A program made the position numbers and the translations under genes. A DNA stretch of 64,000 bases from Adenophora triphylla var. japonica (lineage: Eukaryota; Streptophyta; Magnoliopsida; Asterales; Campanulaceae), in assembly GCA_022495995.1 (NCBI GenBank), contig JAFEMH010001478.1, forward strand, positions 403,896-467,895. Direction: 5' to 3'. This document shows positions 44,696-55,448 of this stretch, piece after piece. The first letter of the stretch is position 1. Each line of letters opens with the position of its first letter. The notes beneath the pieces are model-generated. The model made no database searches, had not been told where the DNA came from, and worked only from the letters and a program-made list of their open reading frames with translations.

Positions 44696-46990
44696 TTATT
44701 CGTTTAGTGTGTCTGCATCTTTATCTAGTGAATCATTATTAACCGTTTTTAAGTTATTAGTTAATTTATCATTAGTTAAAGTGGCGATCAGGGGATACTC
44801 GAAAAGGTTGATCGTTTCATTCAGAGTAAAAGGAAGTACAGCATTGGCTACAGTTTCATAGTCTTCTGGCGTAAGGCCATCAGACGACTCTAGGGAATCA
44901 AATTCGACGACAAGAGACTCAGAGGATTTGAAATAGGTGGACACAAGGGGACGGGGGACCAATCCAAGCTTCGTGACCATTTCCTCTTTGCTCGCGGACG
45001 GACCGGAGAGAGTTTCCCAATTCTTCAAGGGCATAGTAGACTGCATAACCATGGCTTGGGGATCTAACGGCTTCTGTCCTCTTGCTTCGATTACTGCAAT
45101 CATTTCTTTCACTGAACCCAAGTCGATCAGGTCTGGAATGTGCACTTCTTCCCCAAACATCTGCTACATGACGGGACCATCCCATTCATCTAGGGAGAAT
45201 TCTGGAGTCTTGGCCTTTGGCATGACCAGTTCAAACTCAGCTTTTGTGGCCTCCTCGACAGTCGGGATGACTTCGTTGAGCTTCTCAAACTGCTTTACCA
45301 GCTCTGGCACCCCTTTGAAAGTGTACTTGCTCTTCATGGTTGTAGTAGCCCCAGGTATATTGGGTAGATCGAGAAACATTCTTCGGACGGGGTTGGCTCT
45401 GGTTCCCCTGAACTTACTGAGGTTCTCCTTTAGTTTCGGGCAGCCTTCTGTAAGAGTGGGCTCTTTGACTATGGCATTATCCAGCTGTGGAGTAGTCAGT
45501 CATGTCAAGACTGAAAGGGGGAGATTTAGGGCTATTTTACAGCAGCTTCCTTTATTTTTCGAGCAATTTCTTTCTCTGTTGCAATCTCCTCTGAAGTTGG
45601 CTCATATCCCAGGCCATGGCGAGTTTTCTGTTCCTTCACCTCAATGACCTTGTGAGTCCCTTGTAGGCGTTTCCCTAGACCCAGACCAGACATGTAATTC
45701 ATCTTTCTCATCATCCTTATAACAGGAGGCATCTTGTCCCGGGTGATAGTCAGATCCACATTGCAAACTTGGGCTTTAGGAGACTCGACTGTGAAGCCAG
45801 TCAGCATGAAACCATCTTCATCATGTTTGATCTCCAGATAGGTATTCCACCCGTGTTAGTGCCTTCCAAAGTGACTAGGTCTCCATAAATGGTTGTTAGA
45901 TCCCCCTCTGAAACGAACTTTACACACTGATGAAGGCTCGAAGCGACCCCATTGACTTGGTGCAGCCAAGGTCTTCCCAAAAGTGCGTTAAAGGTGATTG
46001 GGATATCGATGACTTAGAATTCTACAGGTATCATTTTCTTTCCAAACCACAGATTTAAAGTAGCAGCCCCAAGTACTGTACGAGACGTTGAGTCATAGGC
46101 CTTGACCGTGAGGGAGGAAGGCTTCAGATCTGTGAGCTTGATGCCGAGCAGGCTCATGATCTTTACTGGGAGGATGTTCATTTTGGACCCATTGTCAACT
46201 AAGACCTGAGGGAGGCGCCATTCATCTAGCTGAATCGTGATGAAGAGAGGCTCATTATGATCGGCTCCGAACTGGGGGAGGTCTAGGTCTGTGAAGGTGA
46301 ATATGTTTTCGTAGTGGATGTTCCCAATTAATTGCACCACGTCCTCAGGGGTAGCATCAATAGGGACCAGTGTGCGGGCCAGACTTTCCTCCAATTTCAG
46401 CTTGTGGGGGTAAGATGGGGTGAGTAAGGACCACAGAGAGATGTTAGCTTGAGTTTGTTTCAACTGAGTGAGTATAGGATCCTCTTTTCCGGGGTCTGGA
46501 ATTTCAGCTTCCTTGGCATAAGGGTTACGGTTCTCCCTGGGTGCTTGATCCACTGACTTCTTTTCTGTCTTGGGATTACCTTGGTGGATCTGCCCGAATC
46601 TGGTCAACAGGTTCACTTCTCCCTCTAGCTTATCTATCGCCTCTTTACAGGACTCTTTTAGTGCTGCTAAGGTCAACGGAGGAGCTTGCTTAGCAACTGG
46701 CCACCGATTCTGACTGATTTTGTTGTAAGTTTCCCAGAGCTTAGCAATGGTGAGGGGCTGAGCTTGGAGATATTGAGTATTACTGGCTTCTGACTGGGCA
46801 GCCTTCCGAATTGCTTCCCAAGTTACAGGTTTCTGAACCTGGGGTGGCGCTGTTGTTCCTTGGATGGCCCACAGGGCTAGGACCTCTATCGAGGATCAAA
46901 TTGCCATGTAGCGAAAGGGGCAACCCATCCTTCTACATTTTCTTTATTTTCTTTAGAGAATTAGTCAAACGGACAAAAGAGATTTTTAGA
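44696..46990 (-). pseudogene. E3 gag C-terminus, protease and G-patch spacer; RT absent
   Basis: Homology begins near 46990 in mid-gag (WEAIRKAAQSEASNTQYLQ), then TLAALKESCKEAIDKLEGEV. The protease has VLVDNGSKMNILPVKIM. A TAA at 46014 splits EF from VIDIPITFNALLGRPW. The frame 45807-45532 has MSGLGLGKRLQGTHKV and TRHGLGYEP, a G-patch-like motif as known next to some retroviral and retrotransposon proteases. 45379-44696 is a spacer (LDLPNIPG, FGEEVHIPDLIDL) interrupted by a TAG at 45163. It ends at LDKDADTLNE, a TAA, and then YIKEIFKQVGRRE of the integrase linker: the RT-RNase H block is missing with no gap in phase. Confidence 0.82.
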
Positions 46991-47060
46991 AGTGCATACC
47001 TGCAAGGGCATTTTTTTTCTCTTTTTTTTTTTTTTTGATGGCCTCATTTGCTGAGGGCAC

Positions 47061-48678
47061 TGAATGCGCGCTCGCCCGAAAATGAAATTTTGGTTTAGAA
47101 TGGAAAATGAAGGAGTCGCCATGCCATGATTTTAGAGGTGTACTTTAAAAAACCTTTTGAAAGAGAACGGGTTCGGGGGTCAGGTTACGTGTTGGGAAGA
47201 ACCGAGAGTTCACCCAACACGCCTCATTCGTAGATGAGTTTTTCTGATTTAGACATCCAAATAATTCAAAAAAATGTGCAAACAACGATAATAAACAAGT
47301 GCGAGAAACATGAATTTTATTGAATGGGAGAGATCATTACAATTTGTAGACCAATTGTTCAGGGAGGCCACATCCCATTACAGCAATAAGAACAAGTTAC
47401 CACTGAAAACAAGACCTCTACAAGGGACCACTTATGTCGCGTGACACAGGACTCCTCATGTCCAAATGTGTCGCGTGACACCAATAGTCACCTTGTAGAG
47501 ACTCACAACACTTAGATTATAGAGATCTCTAGATGAACACAAAACACGATTATAAACTAGATCTGATCATTTAAACAAACTAACTACAACTAAATGCTAA
47601 GCTAACGAGATGAATCAACTTACAACTGAAACATGGTCCCTGCAGATGGTCACAATATGTCGCATGACACAGGACTTCTCATGTCCCATTGTGTCGCGTG
47701 ACACAGGTTTACCATCTGCAGGTACCTTACAAACTGAGAAGCAGATTCAACAGATGCACAATCAAATCAAACAATTATACCAGAATCAATAAGAACAACA
47801 TGAATTAGATACAAATCAACCAAAGGAGTGTGGATATGGTAGATCCACACTCCCTTGACATCCAAATTGCAAATCTAAGTAGATCACATCATGAACATGC
47901 AATTAGACTCAAGCATATACGATTTAAACAGAGAGATTGCAGTTGCCACTTGATAATCTGAGGCAGATGGAGTCTGATTATCAAGTGGAAAAGAAGGAAG
48001 AACAATTAGACAAATAGATGAGAGAGAGAGAGAGAGAGATAGAGGTGTGTTACCCTTGTAGTCCTCAACTTCTACACCAAGTTAGGTGTAGGAGCCTTCG
48101 ATTCAGCTTCTGAAAAGGAGATCCAAACACGAACTGAGATCTGAATTGGAATATTCAAGGTGCTTGGGGAAGTAGGAGGGTAATTGAGTTGAAGGTGTGT
48201 GAAAGGTGAGGGAATTGAGGAAGAATTGGTTAGTTTTGGTGAGGGAGGAGGAGAGAGAGAGGTTCTGAGGAAATTTGTGCAAAGTGACGTTAGGGGATTG
48301 AAATTGGGATCCAAAACTGAGAGGGTTAGGGTCTTATTTATAGCTGCAGTTCATGGTAACCTTATGTCGCACGTCATTATGTAACCACTTTTCATGCTTC
48401 GACTTGTCGCGTGACACAAGGTGACCATAACCGTTTTTGGCGCCAAATCTGATTCTGGAACCTTCTTGGATAATACCTAAAAAGTCCAAAACAGATTTAT
48501 TCGTTTTAGGTCCTTTGGCATGAGTAAAGTACAAAAAGGTACTTCCTTCGCGAGAAACTTATGAAATGTTTCCGGAAGTCTCGAAATGGATCGGGAATTT
48601 ACCAAAACACCCCTAAATGCAATTTTATCATATTAAAATGCATCTGGAAAGGTCGCGAATTATATTGGCGTACTTACA
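47061..48678 (-). repeat. E5 LTR (1618 bp)
   Basis: It starts TGAATGCGCGC and ends GGCGTACTTACA; in element sense it opens TGTAAGTACGCC. It is homologous to the E4 LTR in reverse complement. GGAGTCGCCA at 47112-47121 lies about 50 bp inside the end. It has a GA microsatellite near 48025-48040. Confidence 0.85.
48334..48416 (-). promoter_or_regulatory. E5 LTR promoter: TATAAATAA plus palindrome pair
   Basis: Minus-strand TATAAATAA is at 48342-48334. Dyads TGTCGCACGTCA (48365-48376) and TGTCGCGTGACA (48405-48416) are 40 bp apart, as in E4, with the first 23 bp from the TATA box. Downstream in element sense are pairs at 47435/47469 and 47658/47692, both 34 bp apart. Confidence 0.72.
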
Positions 48679-49945
48679 GAGCCCCTCGGCAACATCACTT
48701 ATGAAAGAAGTAAGGTTATCGACAAAATAAGACCCAATCCCAATGAGCGGCTGGGGGGATAAGGCGGAGGGCTAGATGGTGATCTGGGGAATCAGATGGC
48801 TGGACCTTTGGAGAAAGGATTCCTACGTATCCCTGGGAGGGAATCAAGCCGGTCGTAGTTCGGAAGTGACTATGTGGTTGTCAACCTCGAGCATGACTGT
48901 GCGGTTATCACCCAATATCTGACTGTGCGGTTGTCACCCAATATCTGACTATGCGGTTGTCACCCAATATCTGACTGTGCCGTTGTCACCCAAGATCTGA
49001 CTGTGCGGTTTTCACCCAATACTCGACTGTGCGGTTGTCACCCAATATCTGACTGTGCGGTTGTCACCCAATATCTGACTATGCGATTGTCACCCAAGAT
49101 CTGACTGTGCGGTTGTCACCCAAGATCTGACTGTGCGGTTGTCACCCAATACTCGACTGTTCGGTTGTCACCCAAGATCTGACTGTGCGGTTTTCACCCA
49201 ATACTCGACTGTATGGTTGTCACCCAAGATCTGACTGTGCGGTTGTCACCCAATATCTGACTGTGCGGTTGTCACCCAATATCTGACTGTGCGGTTGTCA
49301 CCCAATACTCGACTGTGCGGTTGTCACCCAAGATCTGACTGAGAAATCTGTAGATGCCGGAGGGACTGATGCTATTGTTTATGCTGCTGGGGATAGATGT
49401 AGCTGCCGGAGGGTCCTATGCTACTAACTGCTGTTGACGGTTGCCGGGTGCGGGACGGTCTTTTGTTGACTGTTGGCTTTGGGGTCTAGGACCTTGCCTG
49501 ATGTGACGGGAATTTTGCTTGCTGGGCAGCGGATTCTTGTTGGTGCTTTGGCGGCGGGGCCATCTTTGGTGTGCACTGCTGGGGAGACTCAAATAGACAC
49601 GGATTCTTTGTCTCGGTTTTGCTTTGGGGGACAATCTTTGTGACTTGCTCAGTTAATTGTTTTACCTGCGGGGGCAAACAACACTCGAAGCACTACAAGG
49701 ATCAAAGTATTAATTACTAAATCACAGGGTTTTTTTTTTGGAAATTTTTTTTTGCCTAGGGACACGGTTTGTTGCACGACCTATTAAAGCCCATGAACAG
49801 TCCTTTATAAAAATGAACAGTCTTTATTTTGAAACACATTTTAGAGGGAGGCAAGCGGTATTTGAGAGGAAATCCATCCAATTTGCACGATTTCGAGTGA
49901 AATCAAGAGAAATTAGGGTATCGATTTCGTTCTTGGCTAGCGATC
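48679..49945. repeat. E5 3' UTR with a 26-bp tandem array
   Basis: The outer stem-loop block is at 48822-48862. From about 48888 to 49345 some 17-18 units of 26 bp read TGACTGTGCGGTTGTCACCC plus AATATC or AAGATC, a few with an ACTCGACTG variant. 49346-49945 is unstructured to my eye, apart from a TATA-like TTTATAAAA at 49805-49811 about 140 bp before the PMD start. Confidence 0.92.
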
Positions 49946-52389
49946 ATGCCTCCTAGACCACGACCCACGAAGAAGGGGCCTCAACAAGCTCAACTGGCTG
50001 CTTGGAGGAAGAACGCACAGAGGAATTAGAGACCGTTTATCCCTCAAGCGGTGCGAGGAGAATTTTATCCCCAACTCAGGGAACATACTTCTGCACCGGG
50101 GAAGAAAGACACGGTAATTCCATAACCCTTGCTTTTCGCTGTTTTTGAACAATTGATTTTTTCGAACTGCTTGAGTTTTTTACCTGCGAAATTCTGAGCT
50201 TGCTTCATAGTTCTGAGTTTATGAGAAATCATGAATGCCTATTTAAATGTCTTAACCCTAATTCTTTTTAGAGAAGTATGAAATTGCAATTGGGAACAAT
50301 TTATTGACATGTTTCTTTTGAAAACTTGGGATATTCATACCTGTGTTGTGTTTACCTGCAGGAGTTGCTTACCCGAGGCTCCCCGGAGGTTGTTGGTCAA
50401 CTGTGGGATCTTCTGCCAGGTAGCCAGGAGCTAGGGCCCTCGCCTAAGGGCTTGATATATGCCGCCGGACTAGGCCACTTCTTTGAGATGGCGAGGGCCA
50501 TCGGGGATACCCAGAGGAGCGCGGGGTTGGTGAGGGCATTCCGAGAGTTTTGGTGGGAGACTACTCATTCTTTCCACTTTTCCTGGGGAGAGGCGACAGT
50601 TATGCCGTACGATTTTACTGTTATCACGGGCCTCCCTTTCACTAATGAGCCATTGTATTTAGAGGAGCCTGCTCTTGAGGATGACCCACAGCCTCCCACT
50701 GAGGCCTACTTCACAGAGTTGATCAGGTTTGTTCCCAGGGGAAAGAAGGGGAACGGGTATAAGCTTGGGGAGCTTCACGGTCAGATTGTTAAGCAGAGCA
50801 GGGATTATCCAGCTGAGGTGGCAGATACTGAGGAGGATAGGCTGAGAGCTTTGAGATTGGCTAGGGCTTTTGTGTAGATTGGTTTTTCTGATATGCTGTT
50901 CATCAACGCCACGTCTTCTGCTTTGATTTCTTTGTTGGAGCTTTTGAGGGACTGGGGTGCTGTTCGGACCTTATCCTGGGGAGAGGCCGGACTCGCGTAG
51001 CTGTACTTAGCTCTGGACGATGTCAGCAGGGGGGAGGCTAAGTCCTTCAACTATAGCCATTTTGCTTTTGAGGTACTACCCAATTTGAGTCCATCCTTTG
51101 CATAATTTTTCTTTCTGTCCCTCTTTTTTATCAATCTGATTTGCTCTGATTTCTCTTTTCCAGGTCTGGGCTTATGAGGTTATCGGCTGCTATGCTTGGC
51201 GGGTGGAGGAGGCGTACCCGGCTACTATGTTTCCTGCTATGCGGCGCTGGGTGAAAAATGCGCGGAAGAAGGTCCGGACAGCGGACACCAGGGGACGTGT
51301 GACTGCTTCTTACCCTGACACCTTGACCTGCTTACGAGGGACTCCCGGGAGTCTGAATTTATTTCCTTGGGGGAATCGGTATGCTGATCTTGATCTCGGA
51401 TATGCCTTGCATTTGACTGAGTGCCACAAGTTGCTGGTAGGCTTATCTGGAGATGCACTGTACTTGGGAGAGCTAGTTTATAGACAGCATGGCCCTGGCA
51501 GCATGGCTAGAGTCCCGGTTGATCCTCCAGCTGACATATGGTTTCCTCGGAAACTAGAGGACGTGGAGTCTTTGATCCAGGGGGAGGCTGCGTTCAATTA
51601 CACCGAGGATGATGGAGATTATGGAGTTTATGTGAGGACGAGATTGAGGTCTCCGCAGGTGGCTCCGAGACGGGATGCTCAAGGTGCAGGCCCCTCTACT
51701 GGGTATGTGGCGGATGCTCCCTTACCTCCTTCTTTCGTTGACTTTCAGGATGGGGACCATATGAGGCGGGCCCCTCTCGATACCAGCCGGATTTACCCAT
51801 ATTTTCAGCTTCCTGAGGGCACTCGATCTGTAAGCAACTGCCTTTTCTTCCTTTATCGCTTTGAACCGTTTAAAACTCTTGTCTTTCATGATGAGTGGTT
51901 TCTGATTCTTCTTTTGTTTGATTGTACCAGGTATTTGCCGACATTTACTGGAGTTTTGCTCATCATTATACCGGAGCCATGGATATGATGGACCAGCTGG
52001 AGAGGAGCAACCGTTATTGGAGGGAGCGATGTCTGGCTCGGGGCTCTGATGATGACGATTCTGCACCCAGCTTGCCTAGCAGGAAGAGATCTCGGACTGA
52101 TATGGCTGTTGAGGACACACACAGACCCAGGACCAAGACTGCCCCTCGTCGTCCGCCTAGTCCCGAGTCTGATAGTGCTACTTCTGGTCATCCTTACGAG
52201 ATCGAGACCACGGCTATTCTCGCTGTTCATGCGCTCTTCCGTGATGATCCCATTGTTTACCATGATCGTGTTGCTGATCCAGATCCTGAGGAGGGGGATG
52301 CAGATGGAGAGGGCAGTGATGGTGCTGATGATGATGATAGCTCCGATGACGATGGTGTCTACGTTTCTGAGGATGATGGCTCGGAGTAG
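49946..52389 (+). pseudogene. Antisense plant mobile domain gene of E5, four exons
   Basis: Exon 1 is 49946-50113 (56 codons, the same length as in E2; MPPRPRPTKKGPQQ onward). Exon 2 is 50362-51072 and exon 3 51164-51829. Exon 4 is 51931-52389, ending TAG. Donors are GTAATT, GTACTA and GTAAGC; acceptors are TGCAG, TCCAG and ACCAG. Exon 2 carries FREFWWETTHSFHFSWGEAT and PYDFTVITGLPFTNEPLYLE, the PMD signature. Exon 3 carries VWAYEVIGCYAWRVEE and GDALYLGELVYRQHGPGS. Exon 4 has a basic RKRSR and ends in a long Asp/Glu run. Only three breaks are seen, all TAG: exon 1 (about 50028) and exon 2 (about 50876 and 50998). This is the best-preserved copy and gives the gene model for the other two. No second antisense gene follows. 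Confidence 0.87.
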
Positions 52390-53935
52390 TCTCTTGTATC
52401 GAAACATTGCTCTTTTGATTATTGCACCTCTTTTTGGGAAGGAACGAACAAACATTTTTTTTATCTCTTTTGTAAAAACTTATTTGCTTTTGCCTTTCCT
52501 AGACTTATTACATTGTTGCTAGCCTTTTATGTTATTTTTATTGTCTGCACGAGTCCACTTTTGGGATAATGACAATGAATGGCTCTTTTTTTGTTTTGAA
52601 TGGCTATGGCATAAGTATGAATGGCTTATACGCTTGGCTTGCATATGGATGGTGAGTGTGTATGTTAGCTAAATGAATCCCTCTCCCATGATGTTTGCAG
52701 GGTGTCTTTGCTGTTTTGTAGCTTGAGACAAGTCGGGACATGCCCTGGTACTGATCAAATGGCAGATTACTGATGTATAGTGTTGGTCACAAGATGTCGC
52801 ACGACTCAGGACAACTGGGACACTTTATGTCGCGTGACACAACAAGTCATGCAGGCTGGACTTCAAAATCAGACTTTCACATCATTTCAAAACTTCTCCA
52901 TTGGCCTAGGGCATGAGACTCAGTAGTCCTACTATGGAGTATCCTCTTAAGTAACCAATCCATTCCCGAGGATCGAGATTTAAAAGCCAGACCCGGTGTT
53001 CTTGTACAAATGAACCCATCAGTCTTCTTCTTTGACCAAGCCCCAGTTTGACACTCAGCTTCATTGCCGTCAACTTATTATGAAACCAAAGAAGTTCTTG
53101 TCTCCAAATTTCAGTCAATCAGTCGGCGGACGATACTTGGAAGTATATACGTGCAGGGGCACATTTTTCGAAAGGTGGGAATGGTTCCCGAACTTGTATA
53201 TGACACTCTCGCTTTTGGGTTTGACTCTTTTGGGAGAGTATAAGTATCACAAGGTGTGGAAAAGTGTATAGAAACCCCTGCTGATAGCAAGACAGTGTTT
53301 AGCTCTATATCCTTAGAAATGTAGAGGAGAAGACTTGCCGAGACACTTGAAAACCTGTCTTATTCACGATGATCACAAAGCTGCTTAAAACCCTTTATTG
53401 ATGTTCGGGTTAGTCAACCGCCAAAGGTGATATGAACAAATATTTCAATTAATCCTGAGGAGAAAGCCCACTGATATCGAGAATCAAACTCGGAAAGATG
53501 AACAGTGTATGGGCATGGTCCTTGAGGAGACCAGATCTTCTGAGATCTGTTTGTGATTTCGACCGGACCAATTATGGTTGCCTACGTTCCCCTTCTTGGG
53601 AGGAGCTCAGGTCGCCTTAGTTCGGCTTATCCCGAATGAAGAGAATGAATGTTGGAATTCGAGGATCTGAGGACCTTTTAGGATTTTGAGAATTGAAAGA
53701 ACATGCCCTCTGGGAGTGTCGATGGGAAACACAGATGTGGAGCCCTAGTGGGACATTCACGGCAGGTGTTTGCGGAAGAGAAATGAAATATGCTCACATA
53801 AAACATCGAGTGAACGGATAGAATTTGCACAATCTTCGCTTGACGGTCCTTTGAGCCGGGATAGATTTGGCTCCACTTTAAGCAATAATCTGTTTTAGAT
53901 CTCAACGATATAGGGTCGACACGAGGGTAAACCAA
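52390..53935 (-). other. E5 spacer after the PMD gene
   Basis: No gene. Two E4/E5-type palindromes lie near 52796-52838 (TGTCGCACGAC and TGTCGCGTGACACA). The stem-loop block is at 53581-53622; its right outer arm reads CTTAG instead of CGTAG. 52900-53930 aligns in reverse with E4 28625-29500. The short frames 52906-53118 and 53032-53271 have no recognisable domain. Confidence 0.6.
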
Positions 53936-54540
53936 AGGCTGTTTGGGTTGTCCCGTGCTCGCATTGAGAGGCGAAGTAAGGCCTCCCAGGCTGCTACTGA
54001 GATTTCCCGGGTTAAGGACGTAGTGTGCAGTGTATGGTCAACGTGCGCGGAGTGTGCGGCAGTCTATCTTCTTTTTTGAGTAAAAACAGAGATTTTCAAA
54101 TGTGTCTTAAAAGCATGATGCATGCAAAAAGATATATATTTTATTTTTGAAAATAATTTTTTTTTGTACTGAAAGCATGCAATCATATAAGCACATAAAA
54201 TTCGAACAGTTAAGGAAATGGATCCGACAGTCAAGATTTTGACTTTTTCGGGATGGTCAAACCGAAATCCACGCATCGCGGGAAAACACACACACAGAGA
54301 AAGGTTTCAAGTGTCGGGACTGAAGCTTGACCCACAAAAGCTTTTTTTTTTTAAACAAGTTTTTATTTATTTTGAAAAACAAGTTTTTTTTTTGAAATGA
54401 CACCTAGTACGTGGCATTGTTATACCATAATTTATCCCCGGCTCCAATAAGGCGGCGTTAACAGGAAGGTTAATGGTTTCCCGCCTATATACTTAGTATC
54501 ATCTTTTTTATTTATGTTTTTCAAAAAAAAGCTTATTTTC
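53936..54540 (-). other. E3 5' leader
   Basis: Similar to the E2 leader (25000-25390): GTAGTGTGCAGTGTA at 54023, the T-rich stretch and TTGAGTAAAA. It ends at the PBS. Its junction with E5 near 53935 replaces the start of gag. No coding frame. Confidence 0.65.
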
Positions 54541-54558
54541 TCCCCAGCGGAGTCGCCA
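54541..54558 (-). other. Primer binding site, tRNA-Arg type
   Basis: The minus strand reads TGGCGACTCCGCTGGGGA, complementary to the 3' end of plant tRNA-Arg(ACG) with CCA. One base separates it from the LTR end at 54560. It proves the minus orientation of E3. Ogre/Tat elements commonly use tRNA-Arg. Confidence 0.95.
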
Positions 54559-54559
54559 C

Positions 54560-55448
54560 TGTGATGATGCCCGATTTTCCCTTTTTTTGTTGGTTGAAAT
54601 CATTTCGGAGTCGCCACGCCGTTTTTAGTTTAAAGGTCAAAACTTTGAAAAATACCCAAGATTTAGAGAAAATGAGTTCGGAGGTCACGTTACGCTCTGG
54701 GAAGGACGTTTTGACGTGCACCCGGAATGCCTCGTATGACGAGTCTTCCTCACTTGAAACTTTTGTGTGTGTGTGTGTGTGTTTTGAAAAAGGACTTTAA
54801 AAAAAGGGGTTTTCTGGAAATTACAGAAATTCTAGGGACTGAACTGAAAAACAGTTTGAAAACAGTGATTAAAACAGAAAACTGAGAAAATGTTTGCAGG
54901 TGACAATGTCATCCGCGTAGACAAGACTGTAGTGCAGTCTTATCCGCGCGAATAGCCCTGCAGGTCAATATTTTTTACAGTTTCCAGTTTAGTCACTGTA
55001 ATTTCCAGAAAGTTAACTGGATTTACAGGACTTAACTGGAATTGTAACTGAAAGCAGAAAATGAAGGAATTGAATGGATTTTTTGGCATCCATGTTTTGT
55101 CCTCTCTTTCCCTAGACTTTGGTTAGTGGTCATAATTGATGAATCCACTTAACCAAGCCATCCCGGGGGCATGTTAAGACTTTAAAAACACTTCATTTGC
55201 TAGAGGGAAAGGGGATTTTGACATAAAAAGTAAATTGACAAGAGAGTTAGGTCAAGATGTATCAACTTTAGAGGAAGATCTCTAAGGTGGTCATAAGATG
55301 ACCATCCTTGAGATCTATACTCAAGTGTATCTCTTACATCTTGTGTGACCTATTTTGTAAGTCTAGATGATTTTCATCCAAGGAAAGTGTTTCAAGGTGA
55401 GCATCTTAGACATGTGGAGGGGGATTTGCAAGGAAATAAAAAATATGG
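54560..55448 (-). repeat. E3 5' LTR, cut by copia
   Basis: It is homologous to the first 885 bp or so of 35323-37014, with perhaps 2-3 percent difference by eye. It breaks at AAAAATATGG where the copia LTR begins. The part with the TATA box is lost or lies beyond the window. It contains an internal GGAGTCGCCA (54607-54616), 49 bp from the PBS copy of the same 10 bp. Confidence 0.9.

Larger units (their letters stand above)
47061..53935 (-). mobile_element. E5: Tat-type LTR plus 3' half, inside E3
   Basis: An LTR (47061-48678) is followed, in the direction away from the E3 gag piece, by 3' UTR array, antisense PMD gene and 3' spacer up to about 53935. There homology to E4 stops and the E3 5' leader begins. 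Only one LTR is present and E5 has no gag-pol of its own. E5 probably inserted into E3 gag, and a later deletion removed the other LTR, E5 gag-pol and E3 gag. An LTR-mediated recombination between two elements would look similar. Confidence 0.7.
35323..55448 (-). mobile_element. E3: Tat/Ogre-type element with tRNA-Arg PBS, interrupted by E5 and copia
   Basis: LTRs at 35323-37014 and 54560 onward are homologous, and a perfect PBS touches the right one. The interior holds a 3' UTR with arrays, an antisense PMD gene, an antisense DUF7745-like gene, integrase, a gag-protease piece, then the E5 segment, then the E3 5' leader. Reverse transcriptase and RNase H are absent, as in E2, and most of gag is missing where E5 sits. 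The right LTR is broken at 55448 by a copia element. The left flank CGAGG (35318-35322) cannot be matched because the right end is lost. Confidence 0.85.

Noticed and set aside
48880..49345. CRISPR-like regular repeat
   Set aside because: Units of 26 bp are directly adjacent with no unique spacers, in plant retrotransposon DNA; it is a minisatellite.
52049..52522. 157-residue plus-strand ORF
   Set aside because: Shadow frame of the acidic last exon of the E5 plant-mobile-domain gene.
54541..54558. tRNA-Arg gene fragment
   Set aside because: Only the 18 bases complementary to a primer are present, directly at an LTR end; it is a PBS.
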